Source: Nostoc sp. 'Peltigera membranacea cyanobiont' 210A
Lineage (GTDB): Bacteria > Cyanobacteriota > Cyanobacteriia > Cyanobacteriales > Nostocaceae
NCBI RefSeq assembly: GCF_002246015.1
Contig: NZ_NOLJ01000005.1
Coordinates: 592,589-656,588, forward strand
Direction: 5' to 3'
Length of the DNA: 64,000 bases
In this document: one piece after another, positions 1 to 9,052 of the stretch
Position numbering within the stretch: the stretch's first letter is position 1
Layout of the letters: the number at the start of each line of letters is the position of its first letter
Notes under the pieces: model-generated
Seen by the model: the letters and a program-made list of their open reading frames with translations, nothing else
Told to the model about the DNA's origin: nothing
Database searches by the model: none
Made by a program: the position numbers and the translations under genes

Positions 1-175
1 TAAATTTACTCGTTCTCAGTTGTCAGCAATGCTAGATAAAAGCCAGATTTTAATTACAACTACTAGTTTACTAGCTTTAACATATACTTATTCATCAAAG
101 GAATTACCAGCGGTTATGGATGATTATCTCAGTCAGTTAGCTGGTGGAGAAGATTGGATAAATCGGGAAAAATAA
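1..175 (+). CDS. C-terminal fragment of an unknown protein
   Basis: An open frame runs in from the left edge and ends at a TAA at 173-175, giving the last 57 residues of a protein. The visible part has a hydrophobic stretch (LITTTSLLALTY) followed by an acidic tail ending DWINREK. It lies 44 bp before the leader-distal end of the CRISPR array, so it may belong to the CRISPR neighbourhood, but nothing in this fragment identifies a Cas family. The frame is open throughout, which supports a real gene end, but the product is not recognised. Confidence 0.5.
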   Translation, partial: KFTRSQLSAMLDKSQILITTTSLLALTYTYSSKELPAVMDDYLSQLAGGEDWINREK

Positions 176-219
176 GGCTATCGCTATTTGTCTAGTATTG
201 ATACTAACTTTACTTGATT

Positions 220-2284
220 CTTTCAATCCCTAATAGGGATTTTGATGAATTGCAATAAATACTTTTCCGCTCTTTGGGTAAAAAGCAGCATGTTTCAATC
301 CCTAATAGGGATTTTGATGAATTGCAATTATCGTCCCTCAATAATTATCATACCGTCATTATGGTTTCAATCCCTAATAGGGATTTTGATGAATTGCAAT
401 AGTTGGTTAAATTGCCCAGTAGTTAAGTCCCCTGTTTCAATCCCTAATAGGGATTTTGATGAATTGCAATTCTTTCCTGGTCGTTTTTAGCATTGTTAAT
501 TTGATTGTTTCAATCCCTAATAGGGATTTTGATGAATTGCAATTTTTTGAATCATCAGCAAAATCCGACAAATTTCTAAGGCTACGTTTCAATCCCTAAT
601 AGGGATTTTGATGAATTGCAATGGGTTTCGTTTCATGCGAGTTCATCATTGGGTACATTGTTTCAATCCCTAATAGGGATTTTGATGAATTGCAATGTTA
701 GAAAGATTTAAGATGTTCCTGATTGTTTCTGAGTTTCAATCCCTAATAGGGATTTTGATGAATTGCAATCCATTAAGATGCACATTAAAAAACTCTCAGA
801 TGAGTTTCAATCCCTAATAGGGATTTTGATGAATTGCAATCTAGTTTTTGATGGTCAGATTGTAGGTAGTTCTGATGTTTCAATCCCTAATAGGGATTTT
901 GATGAATTGCAATCGCATGATCCCTGAGTGGATAGAGGAATACAGTAAGTTTCAATCCCTAATAGGGATTTTGATGAATTGCAATTAGCCCTTGCTTCTA
1001 CTCGTAAAGAGTTGTATGTTTCAATCCCTAATAGGGATTTTGATGAATTGCAATTGGTAAATCTCGTGTTACTTCTAGGCAGGAATTGTTGTTTCAATCC
1101 CTAATAGGGATTTTGATGAATTGCAATTGCGGTGGTACTGGCTGTAGTGGCAAGTGTATCAGTGTTTCAATCCCTAATAGGGATTTTGATGAATTGCAAT
1201 CTGCGAGAGTAAGATTGTGAACCGTCGGGCTTTTCGTTTCAATCCCTAATAGGGATTTTGATGAATTGCAATTTTCATCAGCGATCGCATCCGGTGTCCA
1301 GAAGCATTCGTTTCAATCCCTAATAGGGATTTTGATGAATTGCAATTCAAGAAAGTATGATCACAGAATCAATAAGAGAAGAATTGTTTCAATCCCTAAT
1401 AGGGATTTTGATGAATTGCAATCTTGCTCGTTCAACTTCTTGATTTTTGCTTTTAATGTTTCAATCCCTAATAGGGATTTTGATGAATTGCAATTTGACG
1501 GCTCCCCCAGAATCGCAGGGCAATGGATTGCAACGTTTCAATCCCTAATAGGGATTTTGATGAATTGCAATCCTCTCACTTCGCCGTTGGGCAATGGGTT
1601 GCAATCGTTTCAATCCCTAATAGGGATTTTGATGAATTGCAATCAAGCCGCCTTCCGGCGTGGATACTAGATTTATGTTTCAATCCCTAATAGGGATTTT
1701 GATGAATTGCAATACGAGTAGGTGGTAAGTCTATCTGGGATTTACCTGTTTCAATCCCTAATAGGGATTTTGATGAATTGCAATCAAAACATCTTTTCGC
1801 TGACTGGCTGGGCTTGGATGTTTCAATCCCTAATAGGGATTTTGATGAATTGCAATACCCTGGTTATTCGCTCTGCTGTATGTATGCTTTGTTTCAATCC
1901 CTAATAGGGATTTTGATGAATTGCAATGAATATCCCGATGATGTAAATCAGCGGACAAGTTTCAATCCCTAATAGGGATTTTGATGAATTGCAATTGCAT
2001 CCGCTAGAGCTTCTCCTAAAGTCTTGGCGATTATGTTTCAATCCCTAATAGGGATTTTGATGAATTGCAATTCGGAGTCAATTCGCAAAGTCCAGTTGTG
2101 GGATGTTTCAATCCCTAATAGGGATTTTGATGAATTGCAATGTCTACTAGCGCTGCTTTGCATTGGATGTCCTTAAGTTTCAATCCCTAATAGGGATTTT
2201 GATGAATTGCAATTGATCTATCTAAGTAACTCAACCATCCACTTTAAGTTTCAATCCCTAATAGGGATTTTGATGAATTGCAAT
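220..2284 (-). CRISPR. CRISPR array, 29 repeats of 37 nt, 28 spacers
   Basis: Twenty-nine copies of a 37-nt repeat are seen; on the plus strand each starts GTTTCAATCCC and ends GAATTGCAAT. Starts include 220, 292, 364, 434, 507, and finally 2177 and 2248. Spacers are 31-42 nt, mostly 33-37. Read on the minus strand the repeat ends GGGATTGAAAC, the usual cyanobacterial crRNA 5'-handle form, and holds an 8-bp palindrome (AATCCCTA/TAGGGATT). The copy at 220 is the only one I see with a changed base (C for G at its outer end). Degenerate repeats usually mark the leader-distal end, so the array most likely runs right to left. No cas genes lie in the window, so the subtype (I-B, I-D or III all plausible) is not assigned. 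Confidence 0.97.
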
Positions 2285-2450
2285 AGCAGGAGCCTGAAAG
2301 CCAAGCTATATTTAGTTTTCAAGGTGCGGTTGCGCGAATCTAAAGTGATCATAGCATTAGAGAATTCGTTTGGAAAGAGTGTTGGGAAAAGTTGAAGGCT
2401 GAAACCTAATTACTGTAAGCATTTCAGAGATTGCGCGGATGAATTTGGAT
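2285..2450 (-). promoter_or_regulatory. Probable CRISPR leader
   Basis: This non-coding stretch abuts the right, non-degenerate end of the array, where a leader is expected for leftward transcription. It holds an imperfect direct repeat, TTGCGCGAAT near 2330 and TTGCGCGGAT near 2431, about 100 bp apart. Read on the minus strand it contains the phrase TTGAAAACTAAAT shortly before the first repeat, which I associate from memory with cyanobacterial leaders. No convincing reading frame crosses it. Leader function is inferred from position and array polarity. Confidence 0.6.
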
Positions 2451-2587
2451 AATTAGTGGGGTGAAACGCTTGCTGGTGTTGAGATAGAAGCACTTTTTTT
2501 CGGGTATGAAATTTGTACACCTACCCCTCCGCGCATTTGACCATACAGTAACCTAAATATAAGGGAACTTAGTAATTCAACGTAGAG

Positions 2588-3421
2588 ATGATGAAAGAAA
2601 TAACGCGCCGCAAATTTATTGCAACAGCTACAGTGGCGACAGGTTTTGCCCTCGCAGTACAACCCATTTCTGCTGGAGTCATCACTACTGATGCCAAGGG
2701 CTTAGTAGCTGGTGCAGTGAAAATTCCCGTCAAAGATGGCGAAATTCCTGCCTATAGAGCAGCACCAGCTACTGGTGAAAATTTCCCAATTGTTCTGGTA
2801 ATCCAGGAAATCTTTGGTGTACACGAGCATATCCAGGATATCACTCGTCGCTTTGCTCGGTTGGGATATTTAGCGATCGCACCAGAATTATTTGTGCGTG
2901 AAGGCGATGTCTCGAAGTTAAGCAATATAGACGAAATTCGTCCAATTGTCGCCAAAGTACCAGATGCCCAGGTGTTATCCGATCTTGATTCCACAGTAGA
3001 GTGGGCAAAGAAGTCAGCTAAGGGCAATGGCGAGAAATTGGGAATTACAGGCTTCTGCTGGGGCGGGCGCATTACTTGGTTATATGCGGCACATAATCCC
3101 CAGGTAAAGGCAGGTGTGGCGTGGTACGGGAAGCTTGTAGGCGATGCTACCGAACTTCAGCCCAAGTATCCCGTTGAGATTGCATCAAAACTGACAGTCC
3201 CTATTCTCGGACTCTATGGTGGGAAGGATACAGGTATTACTCTTGATACAGTAGAGCAGATGCGCGATCGCTTAAAGTCCAGCAGTAGCAAATCTGAAAT
3301 TATCGTCTATCCCAATGCACCCCACGCATTTTTTGCCGATTATCGCCCCTCCTACCGTGAAAAAGAAGCTCAGGATGGTTGGAAACGCCTCTTGGGATGG
3401 TTTAAGGAAAATGGTGTTTAA
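2588..3421 (+). CDS. Dienelactone hydrolase family protein, Tat-exported
   Basis: This 277-residue alpha/beta hydrolase belongs to the dienelactone hydrolase (carboxymethylenebutenolidase) family. The N-terminus carries a twin-arginine signal (TRRKFIA, Arg7-Arg8, then a hydrophobic stretch and a possible cleavage site after SAG), so the folded enzyme is probably exported to the periplasm or thylakoid lumen. The family's Cys-Asp-His triad is visible: Cys157 in GFCWGG, Asp214 in GGKDTG and His246 in NAPHAFF. Cysteine as nucleophile separates it from serine hydrolases. Two adjacent ATGs (2588 and 2591) could each start it. It stands alone, between the CRISPR leader and a palindromic repeat. The true substrate is unknown; many family members are not dienelactone enzymes. 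Confidence 0.9.
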   Translation: MMKEITRRKFIATATVATGFALAVQPISAGVITTDAKGLVAGAVKIPVKDGEIPAYRAAPATGENFPIVLVIQEIFGVHEHIQDITRRFARLGYLAIAPELFVREGDVSKLSNIDEIRPIVAKVPDAQVLSDLDSTVEWAKKSAKGNGEKLGITGFCWGGRITWLYAAHNPQVKAGVAWYGKLVGDATELQPKYPVEIASKLTVPILGLYGGKDTGITLDTVEQMRDRLKSSSSKSEIIVYPNAPHAFFADYRPSYREKEAQDGWKRLLGWFKENGV

Positions 3422-3424
3422 AAA

Positions 3425-3592
3425 AACGTGAGTTCGATGCACAGGATTTTGACCTCACCCCCAGCCCCTCTCCTAACAGGAGAGGGGAGCAAAAAGCCTA
3501 ATTTTTCGTTGCTCCTCCCTCTCCTCTCTTCGAGACGCTTCGCGAACGCAGGAGAGGGAGGCTGGGTGGGTGAGGTCTGTCGAATTCACGTT
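3425..3592. repeat. Large imperfect palindromic repeat (MITE-like)
   Basis: The outer arms pair AACGTGAGTTCGATG with CGAATTCACGTT, then GACCTCACCC with GGGTGAGGTC, and inner arms of CCCCTCTCCT/AGGAGAGGGG type. A second short palindrome (GACGCTTCGCGAACGC) sits in the right half. It fills the gap between the two hydrolase genes and has no coding content. It resembles the dispersed palindromic repeats of Nostoc-type genomes. Confidence 0.75.
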
Positions 3593-3606
3593 AAAAAATT
3601 AGCGAC

Positions 3607-4575
3607 TCATGAACTGTGATGCTGAAAAAAGTCCCAAATTGTTTCACTGGCGTTCAGCCCCAGCTTGGCATTGAATTTGTTTAGGCTCTCGTCAGTTGAA
3701 GAACCACCAGGCCAGAAATGTCCACCGTTTACTACCGCTAGCTGCCAGACTTCTGAGTCGCCACTACAACCTGTGTAGATAGCGGTTTTCACTTTATCTT
3801 CAGAAAAATTCGGAGATTGATTAGATAAGGTACATCGATCGTGCGTAGACGCGAAGCGGCTTGTCGTCAGACATCGCCAAAACTCTACCATGTCTGAGAT
3901 CGAAACCAGCGCTCCTCGTTGAGTGCGATCGTCACCTTCATAAAGTACGTCGCGATCGTTTGTACCGTTGATCGTTAACATCGATATGGGAGTTTGATGC
4001 TGACAATTAGGTTTGAGTCTAACTGGGAGCGAACCAGCTACTGATGCAAAACCAGCAATTTTATCAGGTAACTTACAAGCCAGTGCTTGGGTAAGTATGC
4101 CACCTCTAGAAAAACCGGTGGCATAAACTTTATGACTATCAATATTAAGTTGCTGCTGAAGATGATTAATCAAAGCACTGACAAACAAAACATCATCTAC
4201 CCTTCCTTGAGCGTTACCTCTAAGGCTCCATTTTTGGTCAATTCCATCTGGATAAACAACAATAAATCCTTTTTGCTCTGCTAATTCATTGAAGCGAGTT
4301 ACATTACTGATAGACCGACCATTACCATCATCTCCATGAAATACTAAAACTAACGGCATCGGGCTGTCTAAATTATAAGATTTTGGAGTGTAAAAGTAGT
4401 AATTACGTAACTTTCCTTGATTGTATAGTTCTCCATAATTATCACCAATCAAGATTTTGTCTTTAGTTATACTTTTTTCATCAGCCTGAATTGAATCACA
4501 GGCTGTTACTAAACTAATTCCTATTATAAATATTAAAAGTTTTTTAAAAACCTGAGAATTTTGATATATATTCAT
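3607..4575 (-). CDS. Lipoprotein alpha/beta hydrolase, PHB-depolymerase/LpqC-type esterase
   Basis: The 322-residue product starts with a lipoprotein signal (hydrophobic residues 10-24, lipobox LVTAC with Cys26), so it should be membrane-anchored outside the cytoplasm. The esterase core shows the oxyanion region VFHGDDG (about 78-84), nucleophile Ser156 in GFSRGG, an acid at NGTNDRD (Asp207 or Asp209), and His286 in NGGHFWPGG. This order fits the poly(3-hydroxybutyrate) depolymerase/feruloyl esterase (LpqC) family; the natural substrate cannot be read. Residues about 234-250 (around RFASTHDRC) are encoded by a short palindromic repeat of the type scattered in this genome, apparently inserted in frame. 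Convergent with the dienelactone hydrolase gene. Confidence 0.85.
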   Translation of the reverse strand: MNIYQNSQVFKKLLIFIIGISLVTACDSIQADEKSITKDKILIGDNYGELYNQGKLRNYYFYTPKSYNLDSPMPLVLVFHGDDGNGRSISNVTRFNELAEQKGFIVVYPDGIDQKWSLRGNAQGRVDDVLFVSALINHLQQQLNIDSHKVYATGFSRGGILTQALACKLPDKIAGFASVAGSLPVRLKPNCQHQTPISMLTINGTNDRDVLYEGDDRTQRGALVSISDMVEFWRCLTTSRFASTHDRCTLSNQSPNFSEDKVKTAIYTGCSGDSEVWQLAVVNGGHFWPGGSSTDESLNKFNAKLGLNASETIWDFFQHHSS

Positions 4576-4688
4576 GTTGATTAAATTGACTTATGTCAGC
4601 TACTTGTATTTACTTCTAAGTCTTATTCAGCAACAAAATTTTAACTAATAGAGGCTAACAGCTTTAGTTGTTAGCCTCTATTTAGATA

Positions 4689-4931
4689 TTAAACTCTGAC
4701 ATTTACATAACGAGCAGGAACTCTAACTTTAACCCACCTGTTACCGCGTCTTACTGTTTCCCAATGTGCAGGAATTAACTTTCGTTGATATCGGACGACA
4801 ACAGGTTTACGCACAATAGCAGCTCTATGAACATTGGGTCTAACAATGATTTCTGCCGCTGATGCTTGTGACGGCAAGGAGGAAATTGCAAATGGGAGAG
4901 CAAGTAATGTACCTAATAAAATACGTTTCAT
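4689..4931 (-). CDS. Small exported basic protein, unknown function
   Basis: The start is ATG at 4931, preceded by GGAGA seven bases upstream; an in-frame TTG two codons earlier is less likely. The 80-residue product has a clear Sec signal peptide (MKRILLGTLLALPFAISSLPSQASA, cleavage probably after ASA). The mature part of about 55 residues is very basic (many Arg, Val and Lys, ending RVPARYVNVRV), so a periplasmic or surface-bound role is likely. I do not recognise the family. Monocistronic by spacing. Confidence 0.65.
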   Translation of the reverse strand: MKRILLGTLLALPFAISSLPSQASAAEIIVRPNVHRAAIVRKPVVVRYQRKLIPAHWETVRRGNRWVKVRVPARYVNVRV

Positions 4932-5100
4932 GTTCAAATCTCCATCAATTAATTTTCTTGAGTTTTATACAGCATTTATCAATAATTTGTGAACAGATAT
5001 TCTTATCTGTTAACTTTACAGGAAGTTTTGTTTGTTGCACGAGTTAATTGATTTGCTGTATTGCTCTGAGTTTAAAATACTAAATCAGAAAACACAGTGG

Positions 5101-5131
5101 AATAAAGTCATAACTTAAGTATGACTTTATT
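5101..5131. repeat. Perfect 12-bp inverted repeat
   Basis: AATAAAGTCATA is followed after seven bases by its exact complement. It lies between two leftward genes and is AT-rich, so it could be an operator or a weak terminator; nothing in the sequence decides this. Confidence 0.6.
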
Positions 5132-5150
5132 CACATTTGGAACTTTGGAC

Positions 5151-5181
5151 AAAAAAAAAGGGAGTTGAGAACTCCTCTTTT
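5151..5181 (-). terminator. Rho-independent-type terminator
   Basis: On the minus strand the hairpin GGAGTTCTCAACTCC is followed by a run of nine or more T. It sits about 35 bp past the stop of the leftward 90-residue membrane protein gene and should end its transcript. Confidence 0.75.
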
Positions 5182-5213
5182 GTTAGTATTATTTATTACT
5201 TAATTATTTAGCT

Positions 5214-5486
5214 TTACTGAATTTTATATACGATCATAGCAATCAATACGGCAAGACCTAGCGCTCTACGAAAATAATTAACGCCTTGAAATAGCTCCAT
5301 CCACGCCCAAGTAAACAAGGCGCCATTTGCCAAAAAGTCTAACACTGTATTGATTTTACCACTGGTAAAAACTAGGGTTAGCAAACTAGCTACTATCCAA
5401 AGAATCAGTGGTGGGTTTGGCATTTCAGCCAAAACAATTTTGCCATTGCTGTCACGGAAGGTTTTATCAACTAATGTATTTTCCAT
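5214..5486 (-). CDS. Small membrane protein, unknown function
   Basis: The 90-residue protein has a polar N-terminus of about 25 residues and then two or three membrane spans (LILWIVASLLTLVFTS, a middle segment with FLANGALFTWAWMELF, and a C-terminal ALGLAVLIAMIVY). A terminator follows closely, so it is probably a single-gene unit. I do not recognise a named family. Confidence 0.75.
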   Translation of the reverse strand: MENTLVDKTFRDSNGKIVLAEMPNPPLILWIVASLLTLVFTSGKINTVLDFLANGALFTWAWMELFQGVNYFRRALGLAVLIAMIVYKIQ

Positions 5487-5884
5487 TGTTTGAGATTGCT
5501 ACTTAGGTAATAGTTATTAACTTGCAAAAATTACGGAGTGATGTATTGATAAGAGACTGAGTTTTGATTGCAAGCTATTTAATAATATTAAAACATTAAA
5601 CAAAATCTATTTCCACCCATCTAATTGCTGAGATTAGAGCAGTAAAGGATATTCATATATGACTATATTGAAAGGCATACTTGTAGCAATTCAATTAATG
5701 ATTGCAACACATCTTTGAGTAAAGACGCGATGAATCGCGTCTCTACAGATGGTCTATTTGTCGCATTCTTTTTTCAAATTGGTATTACACGAAATCTGTC
5801 AATACGTATTTTTTCCTTTTCTTTCTTCTTTACCAGATGCTACGCGTAGCTTGCTTCTGCGTAGGAGTATTCATCCTTAACATA
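5487..5884. other. Intergenic region with short palindromes
   Basis: No gene is supported here. It holds a short palindrome AGACGCGATGAATCGCGTCT near 5722 (the same family recurs near 57664) and a GCTACGCGTAGC-type palindrome near 5840. The part next to 5486 should include the promoter of the small membrane protein. Confidence 0.6.
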
Positions 5885-5915
5885 GAAAAGCCTCCCATTC
5901 TGGGAGGCTGAAAAG
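5885..5915 (-). terminator. Rho-independent-type terminator
   Basis: The minus-strand hairpin AGCCTCCCA/TGGGAGGCT has a three-base loop and is followed by TTTT. It lies just past the stop of the large repeat membrane protein. Confidence 0.8.
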
Positions 5916-5932
5916 TTAGCGGAGACAACTTG

Positions 5933-8900
5933 TTAAACTACAGCGATCGCTCCTCCTAATGCAGAGAAAATGGCGGAGACGAATGCTGTGGCAAACAGCC
6001 ACCACGCTGCTGTAGCTGCGGCTTTGCGGGTTTCTTCTGCTTGCCGCTGTGCTTGATGCTTTACCTGTTCTAGACGGCGTTGGGCTTCGTGCTGTATGCG
6101 TTCTGCACGTTGCAATACTGTGTTGCGTGCCCGTTCAATCTGGTCGATGATCCGGTTGGCATCTTCTTCGGAGATGTCCTCACGAGAACTCATAATTGCC
6201 ACTAGGGTATCACGGTCAAAGGAGGACAGGCGATCGCGCAGGGCATCGAAACCAGCCTGGGGATCGTCAAAAACTGTGCGAATATCGCGCTTAATACTGT
6301 CATAGTTAAGTTCTGGGCGATCCAGGGAGTTGAGATAGTTACGAATGCGGGCGAAAACCCCGTCAATTGCATCTTGAATGCCCCGTTGAATGCTTCGTAC
6401 TTGTTCGACAAATTGATCCCTTACGGACACCATATTATCGGCAATCCGTGCTGCTTCTTCATCAGAAATATCTTCCCGAATTTTCAGCAGGGCGATGATG
6501 GTATCACGGTCAAACTGGGAAAGGCGATCGCCAAAACTTTCTACGCCGACTCGCGGATCGTGCAACAATAATTGCAAGTCGCGTTTAATACCTTCAGGAT
6601 TGAGTTCTTCCTTACCAGTTTGGCGCAGATACTCTTCGAGATAACCTTTGAATGTTTCGACTCTCTGCTGTGTACGGCTAGCTAGGCGACGAGGCGCACG
6701 TACAAAGTTGCGAATCGAAGTTTGGGTGGAATCAATGATTTCATTGACTTGTTCTTCACTCAAGTCTTGGCGTTGACTGAGTAATTTCACTAGTGTATCC
6801 CGGTCTACCTGCGACAATCTACGGCGCAGTGCGACGGCTCCCTCTTTGGGATTTTCAAACAATCTGGTCAAGTCTCGCCCAATACCTTCAGGATTGAGTT
6901 CTTGTTTACCAGTATTCCGTAGATAATCTGCGATCGTCGTTGTCACAGAGTCGTATTGCTCTTTCGCTTTATCCACTACAGCTTGGGGTGTGTGGCGAAT
7001 ACTATGCCATGACTCCTCAGTTGTATTGATGATTTGATTAACTTGATCTTCACTTAAATCTTCCCGCTGACTCAACAATTGCACTAAGGTATCGCGATCA
7101 AAGCGAGACAACCGCGCCCGAATTGAGCTAATTCCAGCTTGAGGATCTTCCAGTAACCTTTTGAAGTCAGCACGGATAGCATCAGGATTCAGTTCTGATT
7201 TGCCTGTGTTACGCAGATATGATTCTACATTCAGCCACAGGGTTTCTGCTTGATATTGTGCCTGTTCTGCTAGTCCTTTGGATTCTACCAAGACGCGATC
7301 GCGTTGTTTTTCCAACTCATCAAGAATGCTGTCTACTTCATATAACTGGACATCATTACGTTGTAACAATATCTCCCGAATTTCTTGGCGCTCAATGTGC
7401 GCTAGTCGCAATGTCAGGGTTTCATAATCTGCCTCTGAGTCTTCCAACAGTGGTTTAAAATTCTGCTCAATGCCTTCAGGTGTCAAATCTGCCTTGGGAG
7501 TAACGAGTAAATAACTTTCTACTGCGCGTTGCAAGTCTTGGACTATCTCTCTTTCTTCAACAGCTCTCACTGTTACTACCACTTCTTGGCGGACAATTTC
7601 TAGCTGATTTGCAATGCGCTGAATTTGGGCTTGGGTAAGCAATCCCCGTTGTTGCAGAATATTGGCAAAATCATTGCGGGATAGTAACTCTAGTTCCCGG
7701 CGGACGATTCCAGGGTCGGCTGCTGGGTCGTAGATGACATCACGAAATTCCTGGGCAATTTTTTCTGGACTCAGTTGCCAAGCATAAGTGTTGTGCAGGT
7801 AGTTTTCGACATCAGCCCGAATTGGGCTATAAGGTTGTGATGGTGTTGGCAACCCTAGCTTATCTGCTTGTTGAGTGACTTTATCTTTGGCGGTGGTGAG
7901 ACTACGCAAGATTTTTTCCACATCCAAATCAGGCAAATCTGCCCGTCCCAACACAGTGGCGGTTAAAGCAGATAGTCCTTGCTGGATTGTACTTTGAATT
8001 GGCCCAGAGGCTGCCTTTTGGTTTTGGTCAGATTCTTTGGAACCACTCTTTTCTGCTAATAACCGATCCAGTTTGGCGTTGAGTTCATCTGTTTTGGTTT
8101 GTCCTGGTTGGAGTGATTTCAAATAATCCATCAACTCACCCAAACGATCTTCGGTGGGTGCTTGCTGACCCACCACTTGCTGCCAAACTTTATACAATGT
8201 ATCAGCAATCCGGCTAACATCTTTTTTGGAAAGATCGGTGCGGCTGCTGACTAACTCGATAAACTTTTGGCGGTCGATGTTGCGGATATCTGGAGTCCCA
8301 GCGATCGCTTTTAATTGGGGATCGTTGAGTAAATTTTCAAAATCACTCCGAATCTTTGACACATCGAGTTCTGGAGGACGGATCTTTTCTAAGTAATCTT
8401 CAATGTTTTCCCGGATACTTATGGGGTCGATGGCGCTTCCGAGTTCTCGACGGACAGCAGCGGCGGCGGCTTCAGCTGTGGCTACCACTTGGCTATTGAC
8501 AGCTTTAGCGCCTAGTGCGGCGGTAGCAGTCCCCATAATCGCCTGAAACCCAGATGTTGCCGTATTGACAACTGAGCCAATTAAGGAGCCTACGGTGGTG
8601 GAACTGACCCAAACTAGGAGCAAAAAGTAAGCACCCCAAATCACTAAACCGAGAATCGCTCCCAATCCTCGGTCTGAGATCACAAGGCTCAATTTTACTG
8701 CTAGGTAAGAAGCGATTAATAAGGCGACAGTCACAGTGAATAATGTCCAAATACCCACTGCTGTGCCGATTTTGCGAATGCTGCCGCCCAAACTTCCGAC
8801 TTCCCCATTATCTGAATCCGAATCAGATGAGTGCCCCAGGTAGGAAATACCGGCTGCAAGGGAGAGATTAGTTAGAACTAATTGGAAAGCAAAGGCAAGA

Positions 8901-9052
8901 ATCACGCCGGAGATTAAAGCTACAAAAAAGCGCGGCCCAGAAATGAGAACTGATGCCTGTTCTGGCGTGACGTTTGAGGATTCTACTGGAACCTGTGCTA
9001 ACCACAATAGTGGTTTGTAGAGTCCCACCATGATTTCCGTACTTTGGAACAT
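5933..9052 (-). CDS. Large membrane-anchored protein with seven tandem helical repeats
   Basis: This 1039-residue protein starts at an ATG with AAGGAA six bases upstream. The N-terminus has about three membrane spans (around residues 30-55, 93-118 and 128-155) and the extreme C-terminus another hydrophobic span (AWWLFATAFVSAIF), so both ends may be membrane-attached with a long charged helical region between. That region consists of about seven repeats of a unit near 80-110 residues: YLxxTGKxELNPEGIxRD, then a DPxxG element, then LRxRLSxFDRDTLVxLLSQREDLSEEQVNxII. The last four copies are closest to one another; the first three are diverged. The units look like alpha-helical bundles joined by coiled coil. 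I do not recognise a named family; a scaffold or mechanosensing role would be a guess. Monocistronic, with its own terminator. Confidence 0.88.
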   Translation of the reverse strand: MFQSTEIMVGLYKPLLWLAQVPVESSNVTPEQASVLISGPRFFVALISGVILAFAFQLVLTNLSLAAGISYLGHSSDSDSDNGEVGSLGGSIRKIGTAVGIWTLFTVTVALLIASYLAVKLSLVISDRGLGAILGLVIWGAYFLLLVWVSSTTVGSLIGSVVNTATSGFQAIMGTATAALGAKAVNSQVVATAEAAAAAVRRELGSAIDPISIRENIEDYLEKIRPPELDVSKIRSDFENLLNDPQLKAIAGTPDIRNIDRQKFIELVSSRTDLSKKDVSRIADTLYKVWQQVVGQQAPTEDRLGELMDYLKSLQPGQTKTDELNAKLDRLLAEKSGSKESDQNQKAASGPIQSTIQQGLSALTATVLGRADLPDLDVEKILRSLTTAKDKVTQQADKLGLPTPSQPYSPIRADVENYLHNTYAWQLSPEKIAQEFRDVIYDPAADPGIVRRELELLSRNDFANILQQRGLLTQAQIQRIANQLEIVRQEVVVTVRAVEEREIVQDLQRAVESYLLVTPKADLTPEGIEQNFKPLLEDSEADYETLTLRLAHIERQEIREILLQRNDVQLYEVDSILDELEKQRDRVLVESKGLAEQAQYQAETLWLNVESYLRNTGKSELNPDAIRADFKRLLEDPQAGISSIRARLSRFDRDTLVQLLSQREDLSEDQVNQIINTTEESWHSIRHTPQAVVDKAKEQYDSVTTTIADYLRNTGKQELNPEGIGRDLTRLFENPKEGAVALRRRLSQVDRDTLVKLLSQRQDLSEEQVNEIIDSTQTSIRNFVRAPRRLASRTQQRVETFKGYLEEYLRQTGKEELNPEGIKRDLQLLLHDPRVGVESFGDRLSQFDRDTIIALLKIREDISDEEAARIADNMVSVRDQFVEQVRSIQRGIQDAIDGVFARIRNYLNSLDRPELNYDSIKRDIRTVFDDPQAGFDALRDRLSSFDRDTLVAIMSSREDISEEDANRIIDQIERARNTVLQRAERIQHEAQRRLEQVKHQAQRQAEETRKAAATAAWWLFATAFVSAIFSALGGAIAVV

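Noticed and set aside
242..2395. Short reading frames across the CRISPR array on both strands
   Set aside because: They are translations of the repeat (SIPNRDFDELQ, QSLIGILMNCN) and have no independent coding evidence.
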